DNA of 64,000 nt, from the NCBI RefSeq assembly GCF_036898825.1, contig NZ_JARUND010000001.1, positions 5,022,001 to 5,086,000 of the forward strand. Reading direction: 5' to 3'. Shown one piece after another: positions 35,145-44,021 of the stretch (positions within the stretch are counted from its first letter, which is position 1; each line of letters begins with the position of its first letter). Source of the stretch: Streptomyces sp. B21-083. GTDB taxonomy: Bacteria; Actinomycetota; Actinomycetes; Streptomycetales; Streptomycetaceae. Below the pieces are notes generated by a model that saw only the letters and a program-made list of their open reading frames with translations, made no database searches and was not told the DNA's origin. The translations under genes and the position numbers were made by a program.

Positions 35145-36875
35145 TCAGCGCTGCGGATCGACGGTGTCCGGCAGGGAGTTCCTCAGACGGAGCCCGATGT
35201 CCTCCTCCCGGACACCGCCGATCCGCAGGGTCACGAAGACGTTGTCCAAGGGCAGGCCCTCGCGCAGGCATGTGTAGACCACGGCGGCGGGCAGTCCGGG
35301 GTCGACGGCGAGGCCGGTGATTGTCGCCTCAACCATCCGTCCGTCGTCCAGCCCCACCAGGAAGCAGCCCCTTCCCAGCGCCGTAGCGGCAAGTCGGCAG
35401 CCGGGGAAGCGGCTCAGCGTGTTCCGGATCCAACGGAGGGCGCTGACCGTGGTTGGTGCGGGGCTACGACACAACAGCACCGAAGCGCTCTCGGTCAACT
35501 GGTGGTCCTGCTCCTCCTCGTCGCACGCGAGATGGAGATACGCGTCGGTCCCCTCACCGCGAGCGTCGGCAACAGCCGCGGGACTGCGGCGGACGGCGAC
35601 TGCCCACTGCCCGCCCTCGCCGAGTGTGGCAGTGCTTTCCACCGTCCACGAGGTGACGATGGCGGTCGGTGTGGCCGGAGGAGGCAGCGTACGCGCGCGT
35701 GGTGGGGCCGAGCCGGGTTCGGCCAGCTCCAGCAGGCGGTACACGGCGGTACGCAGCCGGGCAGATGCCTGGCCTGTCTGAACGAAGGCGGCCTGCGAGA
35801 TCCCCGCATAGCGATCGGGGACGTGGCCCGCGATTGCCGAGTCGACCTGCCCGCGCAGGTCACCGCGCAGATCGAGGCGGGGCGCGGCCTGGCCGAGCCT
35901 GACGATCGCCGTCCCTTGCACCGCGTCGTCGCCGAACGCGGCGAGGAGTACCGGCTTGCCCAGCGCCGCCCCGTACAGCGTCACGGAGCCGTGGTCCCCT
36001 ATGACGGCGTCGGCTGCGACCAGCGCCGACCGCCAGGCGTGGACCGTCGGCATCAGCAACAGCCCTGCCTCCAGCGCGCCGGCCAGTACGGAACGGATCT
36101 GCCAAGAGCCGTGCGCCGACCACACGTTGGGGTGGACGATCGCGGCGACCCGGTACTCGTCGCACGGCAACTCGGCGAGCATCCGCGCGGGCAGCTCTGG
36201 ATCCCGGCCGAGGAGCGACGTCGGACCCCAGGTGGAGCTGAGGACGACAAGGCGCTGACCGTCGGCAGCACCCAGCGAGCGTTTGAAGGAAGCGGCATCC
36301 GGGAGACTCGCGGACAATTCGTCGAAGCAGGGGTCTCCTATAAGCAGCGTGCGGCCGTCCGCCTTCGGATGCGCAGCGAGCAGCTGCTTCTCCTGGTCCG
36401 GGTGCGAGACGGCGATCCAGGCCCGTCCGGTGTCGAGAAGGGAGTCCGGAACAGCACCAGACAGGCGGGTCCCTGAGGCGCGGGAATCCGGTACGAGTTT
36501 CTGGAAGCCTATGCCGTGCGGCAGGACGAGTACGGGGCAGTCGCCCTCGGGCACGTCGACGTTCTCGCTGGCGGTGATGATGAGGTCGGGTGTGATGGTG
36601 CTCAACTGCGACCAGGGCATGATCCGGCAGCCGGCATCGCCGAGAAGGTCGAGGACTCCATCGTTGAAGGCGGAGGTGGGGTCGTAGGCGAAGACGACGG
36701 CGACCCTGCTGTCGTTACGCAGAAGGGCCGGGAGCGATTCCAGCACTCGTACCGTCGAAGTGACGGTACGGGCCGCCACGATCAGTGTCTTCTCGCTGTG
36801 GAAAGTTCTCCACCGCTGGGGGTCGTGTCCCACGGGGACACGGAGGGGCGGGCCGACGCTAGCGTTCACGGCCAC
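35145..36875 (-). CDS. GT-B-like (CDP-glycerol glycerophosphotransferase-like) protein
   Basis: 576 residues from GTG 36875 (GTG 36869 possible). Features of the GT-B/TagF-like fold: an N-terminal domain with LIVAARTVTSTVRVLESLPA and VLVLPHGIGFQKL, then a second domain with RLVVLSSTWGPTSLL, VAAIVHPNVWSAHG and VIGDHGSVTLYGAALGKPVL, the usual nucleotide-sugar or CDP-polyol-binding region. The last 180 residues are a separate alpha/beta part with no obvious match. A decayed relative lies at 41462-42401. Its promoter region holds 21 heptamer repeats. Substrate unknown; it may act on a surface polymer. Confidence 0.5.
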   Translation of the reverse strand: MAVNASVGPPLRVPVGHDPQRWRTFHSEKTLIVAARTVTSTVRVLESLPALLRNDSRVAVVFAYDPTSAFNDGVLDLLGDAGCRIMPWSQLSTITPDLIITASENVDVPEGDCPVLVLPHGIGFQKLVPDSRASGTRLSGAVPDSLLDTGRAWIAVSHPDQEKQLLAAHPKADGRTLLIGDPCFDELSASLPDAASFKRSLGAADGQRLVVLSSTWGPTSLLGRDPELPARMLAELPCDEYRVAAIVHPNVWSAHGSWQIRSVLAGALEAGLLLMPTVHAWRSALVAADAVIGDHGSVTLYGAALGKPVLLAAFGDDAVQGTAIVRLGQAAPRLDLRGDLRGQVDSAIAGHVPDRYAGISQAAFVQTGQASARLRTAVYRLLELAEPGSAPPRARTLPPPATPTAIVTSWTVESTATLGEGGQWAVAVRRSPAAVADARGEGTDAYLHLACDEEEQDHQLTESASVLLCRSPAPTTVSALRWIRNTLSRFPGCRLAATALGRGCFLVGLDDGRMVEATITGLAVDPGLPAAVVYTCLREGLPLDNVFVTLRIGGVREEDIGLRLRNSLPDTVDPQR

Positions 36876-37265
36876 CCCGAACGATTACGGGTGGCCCGCC
36901 GCCGGTCAGCGACGAATAAGACGCATAAGCACCCTCGCGGCTCGCGGCTCGCGGCTCGCGGCTCGCGGCTCGCGGCTCGCGGCTCGCGGCTCGCGGCTCG
37001 CGGCTCGCGGCTCGCGGCTCGCGGCTCGCGGCTCGCGGCTCGCGGCTCGCGGCTCGCGGCTCGCGGCTCGCGGCTCGCGGCTATGGTTCCCATACCGTTT
37101 TGCAAGCCGCTTCGCAACCTCTCGCCTGTCGTCCCCGTCTCTTGTAACCGCCCATACCGTAAGACATCAAGCCGCACTTGAGCATCGCCGGGAGGAGCGG
37201 AACGCCGGGGGCGAAAGGCCGAATCGCAGCTTGCAAGCGGTTCACGCCCCACTACGCTCCTGATC
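36876..37265. promoter_or_regulatory. Divergent intergenic region carrying the heptamer array
   Basis: 390 bases between two divergent genes, so both promoters must lie here or inside the neighbours. It is dominated by the CTCGCGG array at 36934-37080. The remaining right flank (37081-37265) is less GC-rich and may hold the promoter of the formyltransferase-like gene. No clear -35/-10 boxes were assigned. Confidence 0.5.
36934..37080. repeat. 21 perfect tandem copies of CTCGCGG
   Basis: 147 bases made of the heptamer CTCGCGG repeated 21 times without a single mismatch, 60 bases before the start of the leftward GT-B-like gene. Such perfect short-unit arrays change copy number easily by slippage, which here would alter promoter spacing. 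Frames through it read as repeats of LAARGSR and are not genes. Confidence 0.97.
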
Positions 37266-38123
37266 ATGGCGAACGGCATGCGTATCGGCTTGATCTCCTT
37301 CGGCACAGCAGAGTTCGCCGCTCTGCACGAAACGTGTGCCGCAGCGGGCCATGACCCGGTCGTCTACGCGTTCTCCCGTTCGATGCGCCCACGCAAGCCC
37401 ACGGACGAGGGTGCGGCACGCGTTGCAGGCGAGATCACCACAGCTCTGCCGACGGGCGTCGACTTGCTGCTGCCGGGCAGTTCCGAAGGACTGGGTGCCT
37501 CGTTACACGGATACGGTCTTGACCTCCTCGTCTGCTATGGATTCTCGTGGCGGCTGCCACGATCCGTGCTGCAGATCCCGCGCTACGGCGTGCTCAACAT
37601 TCACTCCTCGCTGCTGCCCAAATACCGCGGCCCGGCCCCAGTACTCTGGGCGATCCGCAATGGCGACGCGGACCTGGGCGTGACAGTTCACCGTATGGAT
37701 GAGGCCTTCGACACCGGCCCGGTGCTGGCCCAGCAAGGCGGCGTTCCGCTGCCGGACGATGTGACTCCCCGGAGCCTGTGGGCTGATCTGTCCCCAGTGC
37801 TGCGCGAACAACTGAGAATTGGCCTGGACCGGGTGCGAGACCCGTCGGCAGGCGAACCTCAGTCTGTCGACGGCGTCAGTTATGCGGGGCTGCTGGAACC
37901 GGAGTTCTTCGGAGTCGACACCACAATGACCGCGCGTCAGGTTCACAACCAGGTGCGGACATTCCATTTCATGGGCCCGAGCCTCGGTCCGACGGCAATG
38001 GTCAATGGCCGTCGCTTGAAGGTCCTGCGGACCAGCCTCACCCCGGCCGGCGGAATCCGTCTGGACTGCGCCGACGCGCCCGTCTGGATCACGGCTTCGG
38101 CGCCCGTAGCAGCTGACGACTAG
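37266..38123 (+). CDS. Formyltransferase-like protein (methionyl-tRNA formyltransferase family)
   Basis: 285 residues from ATG 37266. The N-terminal formyl-transfer domain has the family triad in place: N111 and H113 in VLNIHSSLLPKYRGPAP, and D149 in DEAFDTGPVL. A C-terminal domain with QVHNQVRTFHFMGPSLGPTA resembles the Fmt C-domain in brief form. It is unlikely to be the housekeeping fmt, given the island context and short N-terminus; sugar- or amino-acid-derivative formyltransferases share the same motif. It might modify a surface or secondary metabolite together with the GT-B-like gene. The stop shares CTAG with the opposite gene. Confidence 0.65.
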   Translation: MANGMRIGLISFGTAEFAALHETCAAAGHDPVVYAFSRSMRPRKPTDEGAARVAGEITTALPTGVDLLLPGSSEGLGASLHGYGLDLLVCYGFSWRLPRSVLQIPRYGVLNIHSSLLPKYRGPAPVLWAIRNGDADLGVTVHRMDEAFDTGPVLAQQGGVPLPDDVTPRSLWADLSPVLREQLRIGLDRVRDPSAGEPQSVDGVSYAGLLEPEFFGVDTTMTARQVHNQVRTFHFMGPSLGPTAMVNGRRLKVLRTSLTPAGGIRLDCADAPVWITASAPVAADD

Positions 38124-40522
38124 CTTCCGTCGCCACCACTCAAGCACAGTGCCACCTGCCCTGCCAGCGCCATGGCCCTGGGGTCGTCGAACGAACCGAG
38201 CAGGTGCAGCGCCTCCTCTCGGGCGGCACGCGCCGATTCGTGGTCGCCCAAAGACGTCAGCGCGTCGGCCAGATGCGCCTGGGCACGGGCGAACTGCCAG
38301 GGAGAGTCCAGTTGGCGGTAGGTATCCGCAGCGCGGCGGTGCAGCTCTGCTGCTTCTTCGAAGCGTGCCAGCGACTGGAACGCTTCGCCCGCTCCGTCCA
38401 GTGCGGTGGCTTCCCGGGATGCGTCACCGAGCTTCTGTTGAATGGCGGCCGACTTCTGGAAGAGGCGGAGGGATTCTTCAGGATTCCCGCGGGCTCGCTC
38501 GACTCGTGCCGACTCGGCCAACCAATGCCCCTGCCACACCTGGTTGTTCTCGTCATCAGCGATCGACAGGGCGGCACGGATCGAGCGGGCAGCTGCTTCG
38601 GCCTCGCCTGATGTGCGCTGTGCCCAGCTCAGCAGGCATAGAGCATTGCCCTCGCATGCGCGGTCACCGAGTTCGCGGAAGTCGGCCAGCACCTGCTCGA
38701 TGAGGGTCCAGGCCTCTTCACCCCGGCCGAGGTCGCACAGCGTCTCCGCGAGGTTGCTCCGCACCAATGCTGTCCATCGGCGGTCGCCGAGCTCACGGAA
38801 GATCTCGGCGCCGTCTGTGAGGTGCGCCCTGGCCTCATCGAGTCGTCGCCGACGCAGTCCGAGCAGGCCGAGAGCATTGGCCGACACCGCCATGCCACGG
38901 CGGTCGCCGATACGTCGGCGAAGGGCGAGCGAGGCGCGGTGATGCTCCTCCGCCTCATCAAGCCGCAATGCCTGGAAGGCAGCCTTGCCCAAAGATTCGA
39001 GCGCCTCCGCCTCACCATGCTGCTCTCCGGCGCGCGCTGCGGCCTCGACGCCGATCCGGGCAGTCGCCTCCCAGTCGTCGAAGGCGTTCTGATGCATGTA
39101 GACGGCCCGCAGCACCACGGCCAGTCGCCACGCGATCTCCGGGAATCCGGCATCGGCGGCGGCACGAGTGGCGGTGACGAGGTTGGTGCTCTCCGCGCGG
39201 TACCAGTCGAACGCTGACTGGTAGTTCTCGAAGCGGAGGGCCGTGGCGGGTGCGGGGATCCGGTCGTCCAGGTCGTAGCGGTCGAATGGCGCCATGGTGC
39301 ACTGTGCCGCGTACGCGGTGTGGAGGTACCAGCCGAGACAGCGCCTGAGGATCTCTGTCCGCTCCGTCTCGCTCTCTTCCCGCCGGACCTGCTCCGCCGC
39401 ATAGGCCCGCAGCAGGTCATGGAACTCGTAGCGACCGGCGGGGCGCCGCTCCAGCAGATGGGCTCGCACCAATGTGTCCAACAGGCCCCGTACATGGGCC
39501 GGATCGCTCCCGGCGAGGCTCGCGGCGGCGGTCAGGCCGAACTCGTTGCCAGGGTGCAGGCCGAGCCGTCGGAACAGCCTGGCCGCGGGGTCGGACAGCG
39601 CTTGGTAAGACCACTCGAAAACGCTGCGCATTGCGTCGGACCCCTCCTCGGCTTCGGCTGTCAGAACACTCCAGCGGGCCGATTCGTCGCGCAGGTCGTC
39701 GATCAGCTCGCCGAGCGGCATGGATGGCCAGCCCGCCGCGCGTTCGGCGGCGATACATAGCGCCAAAGGCAGTCCCGCGCACAGTCGGGCCAGCGTCGCC
39801 AAGTCTCCCCGATGGTCGCTGGTCCGGTAATCGGCGGTGGCGGCACGCAGCAGTTCTACGGCGTCCGTCGTTTGGAACGTTGTGATGTCCAGGCGCAGTG
39901 CGCCCTCCTGGCGGACCAGGCCGGACAGGTCATCCCGGCTGGTCACCACGACGAGGCATCCGGAGGTGGCGGGCAACAGCGGGCGGACCTGTGAGCTGTC
40001 TGCGGCATTGTCGAGTACGAGCAGCATGCGGCGCTCGGCGAGCAGCGACCGGAACATCGTTTCCCGGCGCTCCGGTTCGGCCGGTACATGCGTGGCGGAG
40101 ACGCCGAGGTCCTCCAGGAAGCGGCCCAGTATTTCCTGGGGTGTAGCAGGAGAGCCTGCGGTATAGCCCCGCAGATTGGCGTAGAGCTCACCGCCTGGGA
40201 AATGCGACCGGATGCTGTGTGCCCAGCGCAGTGCCAGTGAGGTCTTGCCGACTCCGGCAGTCCCGGTGATGGCTGCTACGCGCACCGCGTGCGGGTCGTC
40301 ATGACGGTCCGCCACAAGACTGCTGAGGCGGGCCCGTTCCTCGGACCTGTTGACGAAGTGACGTACGGAGCTGCGTAACTGATGCGGCACGATGACAGGC
40401 GCGGGCAGCGGCACCTGGTGATGAAAATGCACCCCGCCACTGACCTCGCCGGCCTGCACGACAGTGTGCGCCGAAGCCGAGCCGTCGAACCGGTTGACGT
40501 GTCCCGGGATGTCTTCTCTCAT
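38120..40522 (-). CDS. Second NLR-like NB-ARC/TPR protein with N-terminal amyloid-like motif
   Basis: 800 residues from ATG 40522, overlapping the upstream stop (ATGA). The N-terminal motif DGSASAHTVVQAGEVSGGVH (13-32) followed by FH fits the bacterial amyloid signalling pattern but differs from the motif of the first NLR. NB-ARC: Walker A GTAGVGKTS (K93), Walker B MLLVLDNAAD, GLPLAL, and FHDLLRAYA in the MHD position. TPR repeats fill the C-terminal half (RRRIGDRRGMAVSANALGLL). It lacks the SARP DNA-binding domain of AfsR-type regulators. No Bell-type partner is encoded next to it, so its effector is unknown or elsewhere. Confidence 0.78.
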   Translation of the reverse strand: MREDIPGHVNRFDGSASAHTVVQAGEVSGGVHFHHQVPLPAPVIVPHQLRSSVRHFVNRSEERARLSSLVADRHDDPHAVRVAAITGTAGVGKTSLALRWAHSIRSHFPGGELYANLRGYTAGSPATPQEILGRFLEDLGVSATHVPAEPERRETMFRSLLAERRMLLVLDNAADSSQVRPLLPATSGCLVVVTSRDDLSGLVRQEGALRLDITTFQTTDAVELLRAATADYRTSDHRGDLATLARLCAGLPLALCIAAERAAGWPSMPLGELIDDLRDESARWSVLTAEAEEGSDAMRSVFEWSYQALSDPAARLFRRLGLHPGNEFGLTAAASLAGSDPAHVRGLLDTLVRAHLLERRPAGRYEFHDLLRAYAAEQVRREESETERTEILRRCLGWYLHTAYAAQCTMAPFDRYDLDDRIPAPATALRFENYQSAFDWYRAESTNLVTATRAAADAGFPEIAWRLAVVLRAVYMHQNAFDDWEATARIGVEAAARAGEQHGEAEALESLGKAAFQALRLDEAEEHHRASLALRRRIGDRRGMAVSANALGLLGLRRRRLDEARAHLTDGAEIFRELGDRRWTALVRSNLAETLCDLGRGEEAWTLIEQVLADFRELGDRACEGNALCLLSWAQRTSGEAEAAARSIRAALSIADDENNQVWQGHWLAESARVERARGNPEESLRLFQKSAAIQQKLGDASREATALDGAGEAFQSLARFEEAAELHRRAADTYRQLDSPWQFARAQAHLADALTSLGDHESARAAREEALHLLGSFDDPRAMALAGQVALCLSGGDGS

Positions 40523-41103
40523 CTCGGTGCTTGGCGCTGTGGGGGCGGTAGGGGTGCCACATGCCCATTGAACCAGTGCGCCAATGGCTCACCGGCGTTG
40601 TACACGCTCACGATGAGCTCCCGGCAACGCAGGACGAGCTGGCGGTCGACGAACTTCCGCGCAGCTACCAGGATGCCCTGTTCATCGTAGAGCGCCTGGT
40701 ACATCACCTGGTTTCCGAGAGTGGAGATCTCAGGCAGCGGGCCGTCTTGCTCGTATCGGGCCACCCGGTCCGCGTCGGTGACATGGATGGGGCCCCCGCA
40801 CTGGTCCCGGATACGCAGCGCGTGGAGTTCCCACTGCATGTAGTCGCTGAGCGGTTCTTCGACGACGCGAGCCCGCCGGGCCACGAAGCCGTTCTGCTCG
40901 ACCTTGCGGTGGTACTCCGCCATGTCCGCGCGGCCCGCTTCCAGCAGGCGCAGGGACTCGTCCCAGTCGCCACGCCAGAATGCCTCCCAGCTGTCGTAGC
41001 CGGGTTCCTTGAATGTCTGCTGCCGCTCAATTTTCCAGAATCCGAGGTCGCCGCAGTGCCAGAAGTACTTCTCGAAGTCGGTGTAGTAGTCCTTGAGAGC
41101 CAT
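40519..41103 (-). CDS. DUF6879-like protein
   Basis: 194 residues from ATG 41103 behind GGGAG. The N-terminal FEKYFWHCGDLGFWKIERQQ and central WRGDWDESLRLL, then PLSDYMQWELHALRIRDQCG, resemble the DUF6879 family that accompanies small DUF397/XRE gene sets in streptomycetes. Function unknown. It overlaps the NB-ARC gene by 4 bases, so it may report to or be guarded by that protein. Family assignment from memory of the pattern. Confidence 0.6.
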   Translation of the reverse strand: MALKDYYTDFEKYFWHCGDLGFWKIERQQTFKEPGYDSWEAFWRGDWDESLRLLEAGRADMAEYHRKVEQNGFVARRARVVEEPLSDYMQWELHALRIRDQCGGPIHVTDADRVARYEQDGPLPEISTLGNQVMYQALYDEQGILVAARKFVDRQLVLRCRELIVSVYNAGEPLAHWFNGHVAPLPPPQRQAPR

Positions 41104-41131
41104 ACGCTCTCCCACCGCACCGTGCAGCGGA

Positions 41132-41401
41132 CTACGCATCCGGAATGTCCGCCTTGGCAGCGAGGATCGTCGCCCGGGGGATGATGACCAGCCGCTCTCC
41201 GGGATCGACCCGTACGTCGTCAGGAAGCCGCCCCTCGTAGGAAGCGGTTAGATCCGCACCGATGACCGCGACATCTCCGTTGTCCAGCTCCCACATGTCA
41301 GGGCAGCCGGTGTTCCCGGAAGTCTGTCCCAGCTCAAGAGACGACTTGCCTAACCGCCGCGCGAAGGACGCTTCGGGATCGGCTTCCCACTTCTTCGCCA
41401 T
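41132..41401 (-). CDS. Small hypothetical protein upstream of DUF6879
   Basis: 89 residues from ATG 41401 behind a strong GGAGGA site. The central CPDMWELDNGDVAVIGADLT and the C-terminal ERLVIIPRATILAAKADIPD are a recognisable streptomycete pattern commonly found beside DUF6879. It is the first gene of a three-gene leftward operon ending in the NB-ARC protein. Role unknown. Confidence 0.6.
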   Translation of the reverse strand: MAKKWEADPEASFARRLGKSSLELGQTSGNTGCPDMWELDNGDVAVIGADLTASYEGRLPDDVRVDPGERLVIIPRATILAAKADIPDA

Positions 41402-41461
41402 GTCTCCTCCAGGTGTCAGCATCTGATGAAGTCCCAGCTCTGAGCGTGACGACATTATCAC

Positions 41462-42401
41462 CTAGAGTGTTTGTTCGACTTCGGGATTCCTGCTCCTCTG
41501 CGGCGGCAGGCCTCGCAGTGGCCTACCCGCCGACGCGGTCGAGCAGTCACCCAGGATGCAGTCAGCGGTGATCAGGGCCTGTCGCCGCCCGGCGAGCGGA
41601 GTGATGGCGGGGAGATCAGCACGCCGGGCATGCACGTACCTGCCCCGGGCCATGGCCGTACCAGACGTTCGGATGCAGAACCGCGACAGCTTGGTACTCG
41701 TCGGCTGACAATTCGGCAGCCGGTCGGGACGGCAGCTAGTGCAGCAGATCATTCGGCTTCGGTTCCCAGGAACCGTCGAAGAGGGAACGTGGCGCCCAGG
41801 TTGAGCTGAAGACGATCAGCGGGCGGCTGGGGCCCACGCCCAGAGAACGGCGGAAGCGATCACGATGGGGAGGGGTATGGAGGATGCGGTTGTGGCACGG
41901 GTCGTCGGCGAGGACCGCAGTCGGCACCGCCTCGGGACAACACTCGGTCCCACGGCGCGGCGTAATCGGTCAAATCGCCCGGTATTGAGTCTAGTTCGCC
42001 GCCGTAGCTCGCGGCGACGGCCAGGTCGAACACTGTGCCCTTGGCCTGCTTCCAGGGCAGGGCGGCAGTCCCGTCTCTGCCAGCAACTCCGGTACTCCCG
42101 CCGGGAAAGGAGACGAGCCCGTGCAGGTGGCGAACATCTGCACCCGAAGGTCGCCGCGGAACAGAGTAAGCACGTCTAGCAGCCGGCTTGCCGAGGTCGT
42201 GTTGTGCGCAATGAACAGGGCGCGTTGGCGGCCCGCGCTCGTGACCCGTCGATCCGCGTCATCCCTCACGGGAACCCGCTGACCCCGGCCGCCCGAGCAA
42301 CCGCCCGGATCCCGCCAGGCCCCAGAATCCGGGCCTCCGTGCCCACCAGCGGCTGACGTAGCTGGTCGTCCAGACGCGGGAACAACAACCCCGGACTTCA
42401 C
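41462..42401 (-). pseudogene. Decayed GT-B-like paralogue of the gene at 35145-36875
   Basis: Pieces of a related protein lie in different frames: RALFIAHNTTSASRLLDVLT (about 42220, matching the start of the intact gene), VLADDPCHNRILHTPPHRDR with FSSTWAPRSLFDGSW (41927-41740, matching IGDPC and LSSTWGPTSLL), HPNVW and QALITADCILGDCS (about 41690-41550, matching VHPNVW and VAADAVIGDHGS). Large deletions and frameshifts separate them. It records an older duplication or a second acquisition of this family. Confidence 0.65.
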
Positions 42402-42629
42402 ACCGAGTGAACCACGGATCTCATCAGGGACGCGCCTACCACGTCAAGGAGCCTCGGAAAAGCGCCGGGCCAACATGTGTGCGGACCTGTGCTGGCAGCT
42501 CATGCCAGCAACTCCGAGAATCGCGAGTGCATCCGCTGGGTAACATGCAGATCAAGGACCCTTCTCCCGAAAGGCAAACCTCCGGGCGCTCCAGCACGGT
42601 GGGACTGGGATGGCATCAGGGAGGTCATT

Positions 42630-43517
42630 GTGGCTGCTGCGTGCAACCGGCCGCGGGCAACGCTGCTCGTAACGGATCTCGATAATACACTTTGGGATTG
42701 GTTCGAGGCCTGGCATGCGGCCTTTTCTGCCATGCTGCATCGACTTTGCGAACTGAGTAATGTTCCCCAGGAGCAATTGGAGCGGGAAATTCAGGTAGTC
42801 CACCGCAGGCGTGGAACCAGCGAGTACACCTACTTGCTAAATGAGCTTCCATCGCTGCTGGATATTAACCCCAATTCTAGGCCATCAGACGTCTATGACG
42901 AGGCAATTCACGCATTTAGCCGTGAACGCCTACGGCATACCAAACTGTATGCGGGCGTGGAAACAACACTTCGCGAATTGGCGGGTCGAAATGTGCCCGT
43001 CGTCGCGTACACGGAATCTGTCGCCTACTGGGCAGAGTGGCGAATCAAGCGAACCGGCCTTGATGGTCTCATTCAGATACTTTATTCTTCACCTGATCAC
43101 GATTTTCCGGCAGGAGTCGGTCCGGGGTCACTGCGGACTCAGCCAGCCAGTTGGTACGGACTTCGGAAGACGATTCACAAGCACGTCCCACCAGGTGCAT
43201 TGAAACCGGATACGGGGGTGCTCACTTCGATCCTGGCGGACTTCTCAGTAGACCCTGCAGAGGCAGTCTACGTCGGTGACAGCCTAATGAAGGACGTGGC
43301 CATGGCCCAGGAAGTTGGCGTTCAGGACGTATATGCACGATACGGGGTCTCACGGCACCGTGATGGGTACGAACTGCTGAGGCGAGTGTCTCATTGGACA
43401 GATGCCGACATTCGACGCGAGAAAGAACTGGGTGCCCGACGCCCAGTATCCCCGACTTACGTACTCACAGATGATTTCTCGCAACTTCTCGCCATCTTTG
43501 ACTTCATGGAGCGTTAA
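42630..43517 (+). CDS. HAD-superfamily phosphatase-like protein
   Basis: 295 residues from GTG 42630 with GGGAGG at good spacing. HAD motif I is VTDLDNTLWD (nucleophile D16, acid D18), motif II VVAYTES, and motif IV AVYVGDSLMKDVAMAQ. A helical cap follows motif I (about 30-110). Base composition is clearly lower in GC than the core genes, pointing to recent transfer. The stop TAA directly abuts the ATG of the membrane protein, so the two function together. Confidence 0.75.
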   Translation: MAAACNRPRATLLVTDLDNTLWDWFEAWHAAFSAMLHRLCELSNVPQEQLEREIQVVHRRRGTSEYTYLLNELPSLLDINPNSRPSDVYDEAIHAFSRERLRHTKLYAGVETTLRELAGRNVPVVAYTESVAYWAEWRIKRTGLDGLIQILYSSPDHDFPAGVGPGSLRTQPASWYGLRKTIHKHVPPGALKPDTGVLTSILADFSVDPAEAVYVGDSLMKDVAMAQEVGVQDVYARYGVSRHRDGYELLRRVSHWTDADIRREKELGARRPVSPTYVLTDDFSQLLAIFDFMER

Positions 43518-44021
43518 ATGGAAGACTCTCACATTCCTCACTACCTAGAGATGTGGAAACAAGCTATCGCGGTCCAGCAGCACTTCAACGATATTAGCTG
43601 GCGAATCCGCGGACTTGCTCTGACCGCCCTGACAGCAGCCCTCGGGGCCGCCGCAGTGGCGGCCCGTGAGAAGTCTACGATCGAGCCGTTTGGCTGGCAC
43701 ATCCAGCTCTCGACTACGCTATTGCTCCTCGGGCTGGTTCTTTGGTTCTCCTTTTACTTTGTTGACCAGATTTGGTATCACCGCCTCCTTGTCGGAGCCG
43801 TGAAGCACGGGGAAGTTTTGGAGGCTGCGCTTCGGGAAAAACTGCCGGATGCTGGACTCACTCAGTCAATCAGTTTAAACAGCCCTTACACTATTAACCT
43901 CAGAGCTGGTTCATGGCGCCATCCAGTCAAGATCCATTCATCTGTCAAAATGCTTATTTTCTATCTCGTTGGAGGTATTACTCTACTTGTCCTCGCTGTC
44001 GGCCTCCAGATAGGGGCGTGA
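43518..44021 (+). CDS. Small membrane protein paired with HAD gene
   Basis: 167 residues from ATG 43518. An N-terminal amphipathic helix (YLEMWKQAIAVQQHFND), then hydrophobic segments at about residues 30-50 (LALTALTAALGAAAVAA), 62-82 (LSTTLLLLGLVLWFSFYFVD) and 145-165 (KMLIFYLVGGITLLVLAVGL), with a soluble stretch of about 60 residues between the second and third. The size and layout recall SLATT-type membrane effectors of defence systems, but no family match can be claimed. Lower GC like its partner. Confidence 0.65.
   Translation: MEDSHIPHYLEMWKQAIAVQQHFNDISWRIRGLALTALTAALGAAAVAAREKSTIEPFGWHIQLSTTLLLLGLVLWFSFYFVDQIWYHRLLVGAVKHGEVLEAALREKLPDAGLTQSISLNSPYTINLRAGSWRHPVKIHSSVKMLIFYLVGGITLLVLAVGLQIGA

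Noticed and set aside
36934..37080. CRISPR array
   Set aside because: Repeat units are 7 bases with no spacers, and there are no cas genes in the window.
36760..37263. Open frames encoding LAARGSR repeats
   Set aside because: They are translations of the heptamer array; a 7-base unit gives repeats in every frame and no protein is implied.
38120..40522. AfsR/SARP antibiotic regulator
   Set aside because: There is no N-terminal OmpR-like DNA-binding or BTAD domain; the N-terminus is a short amyloid-like motif.
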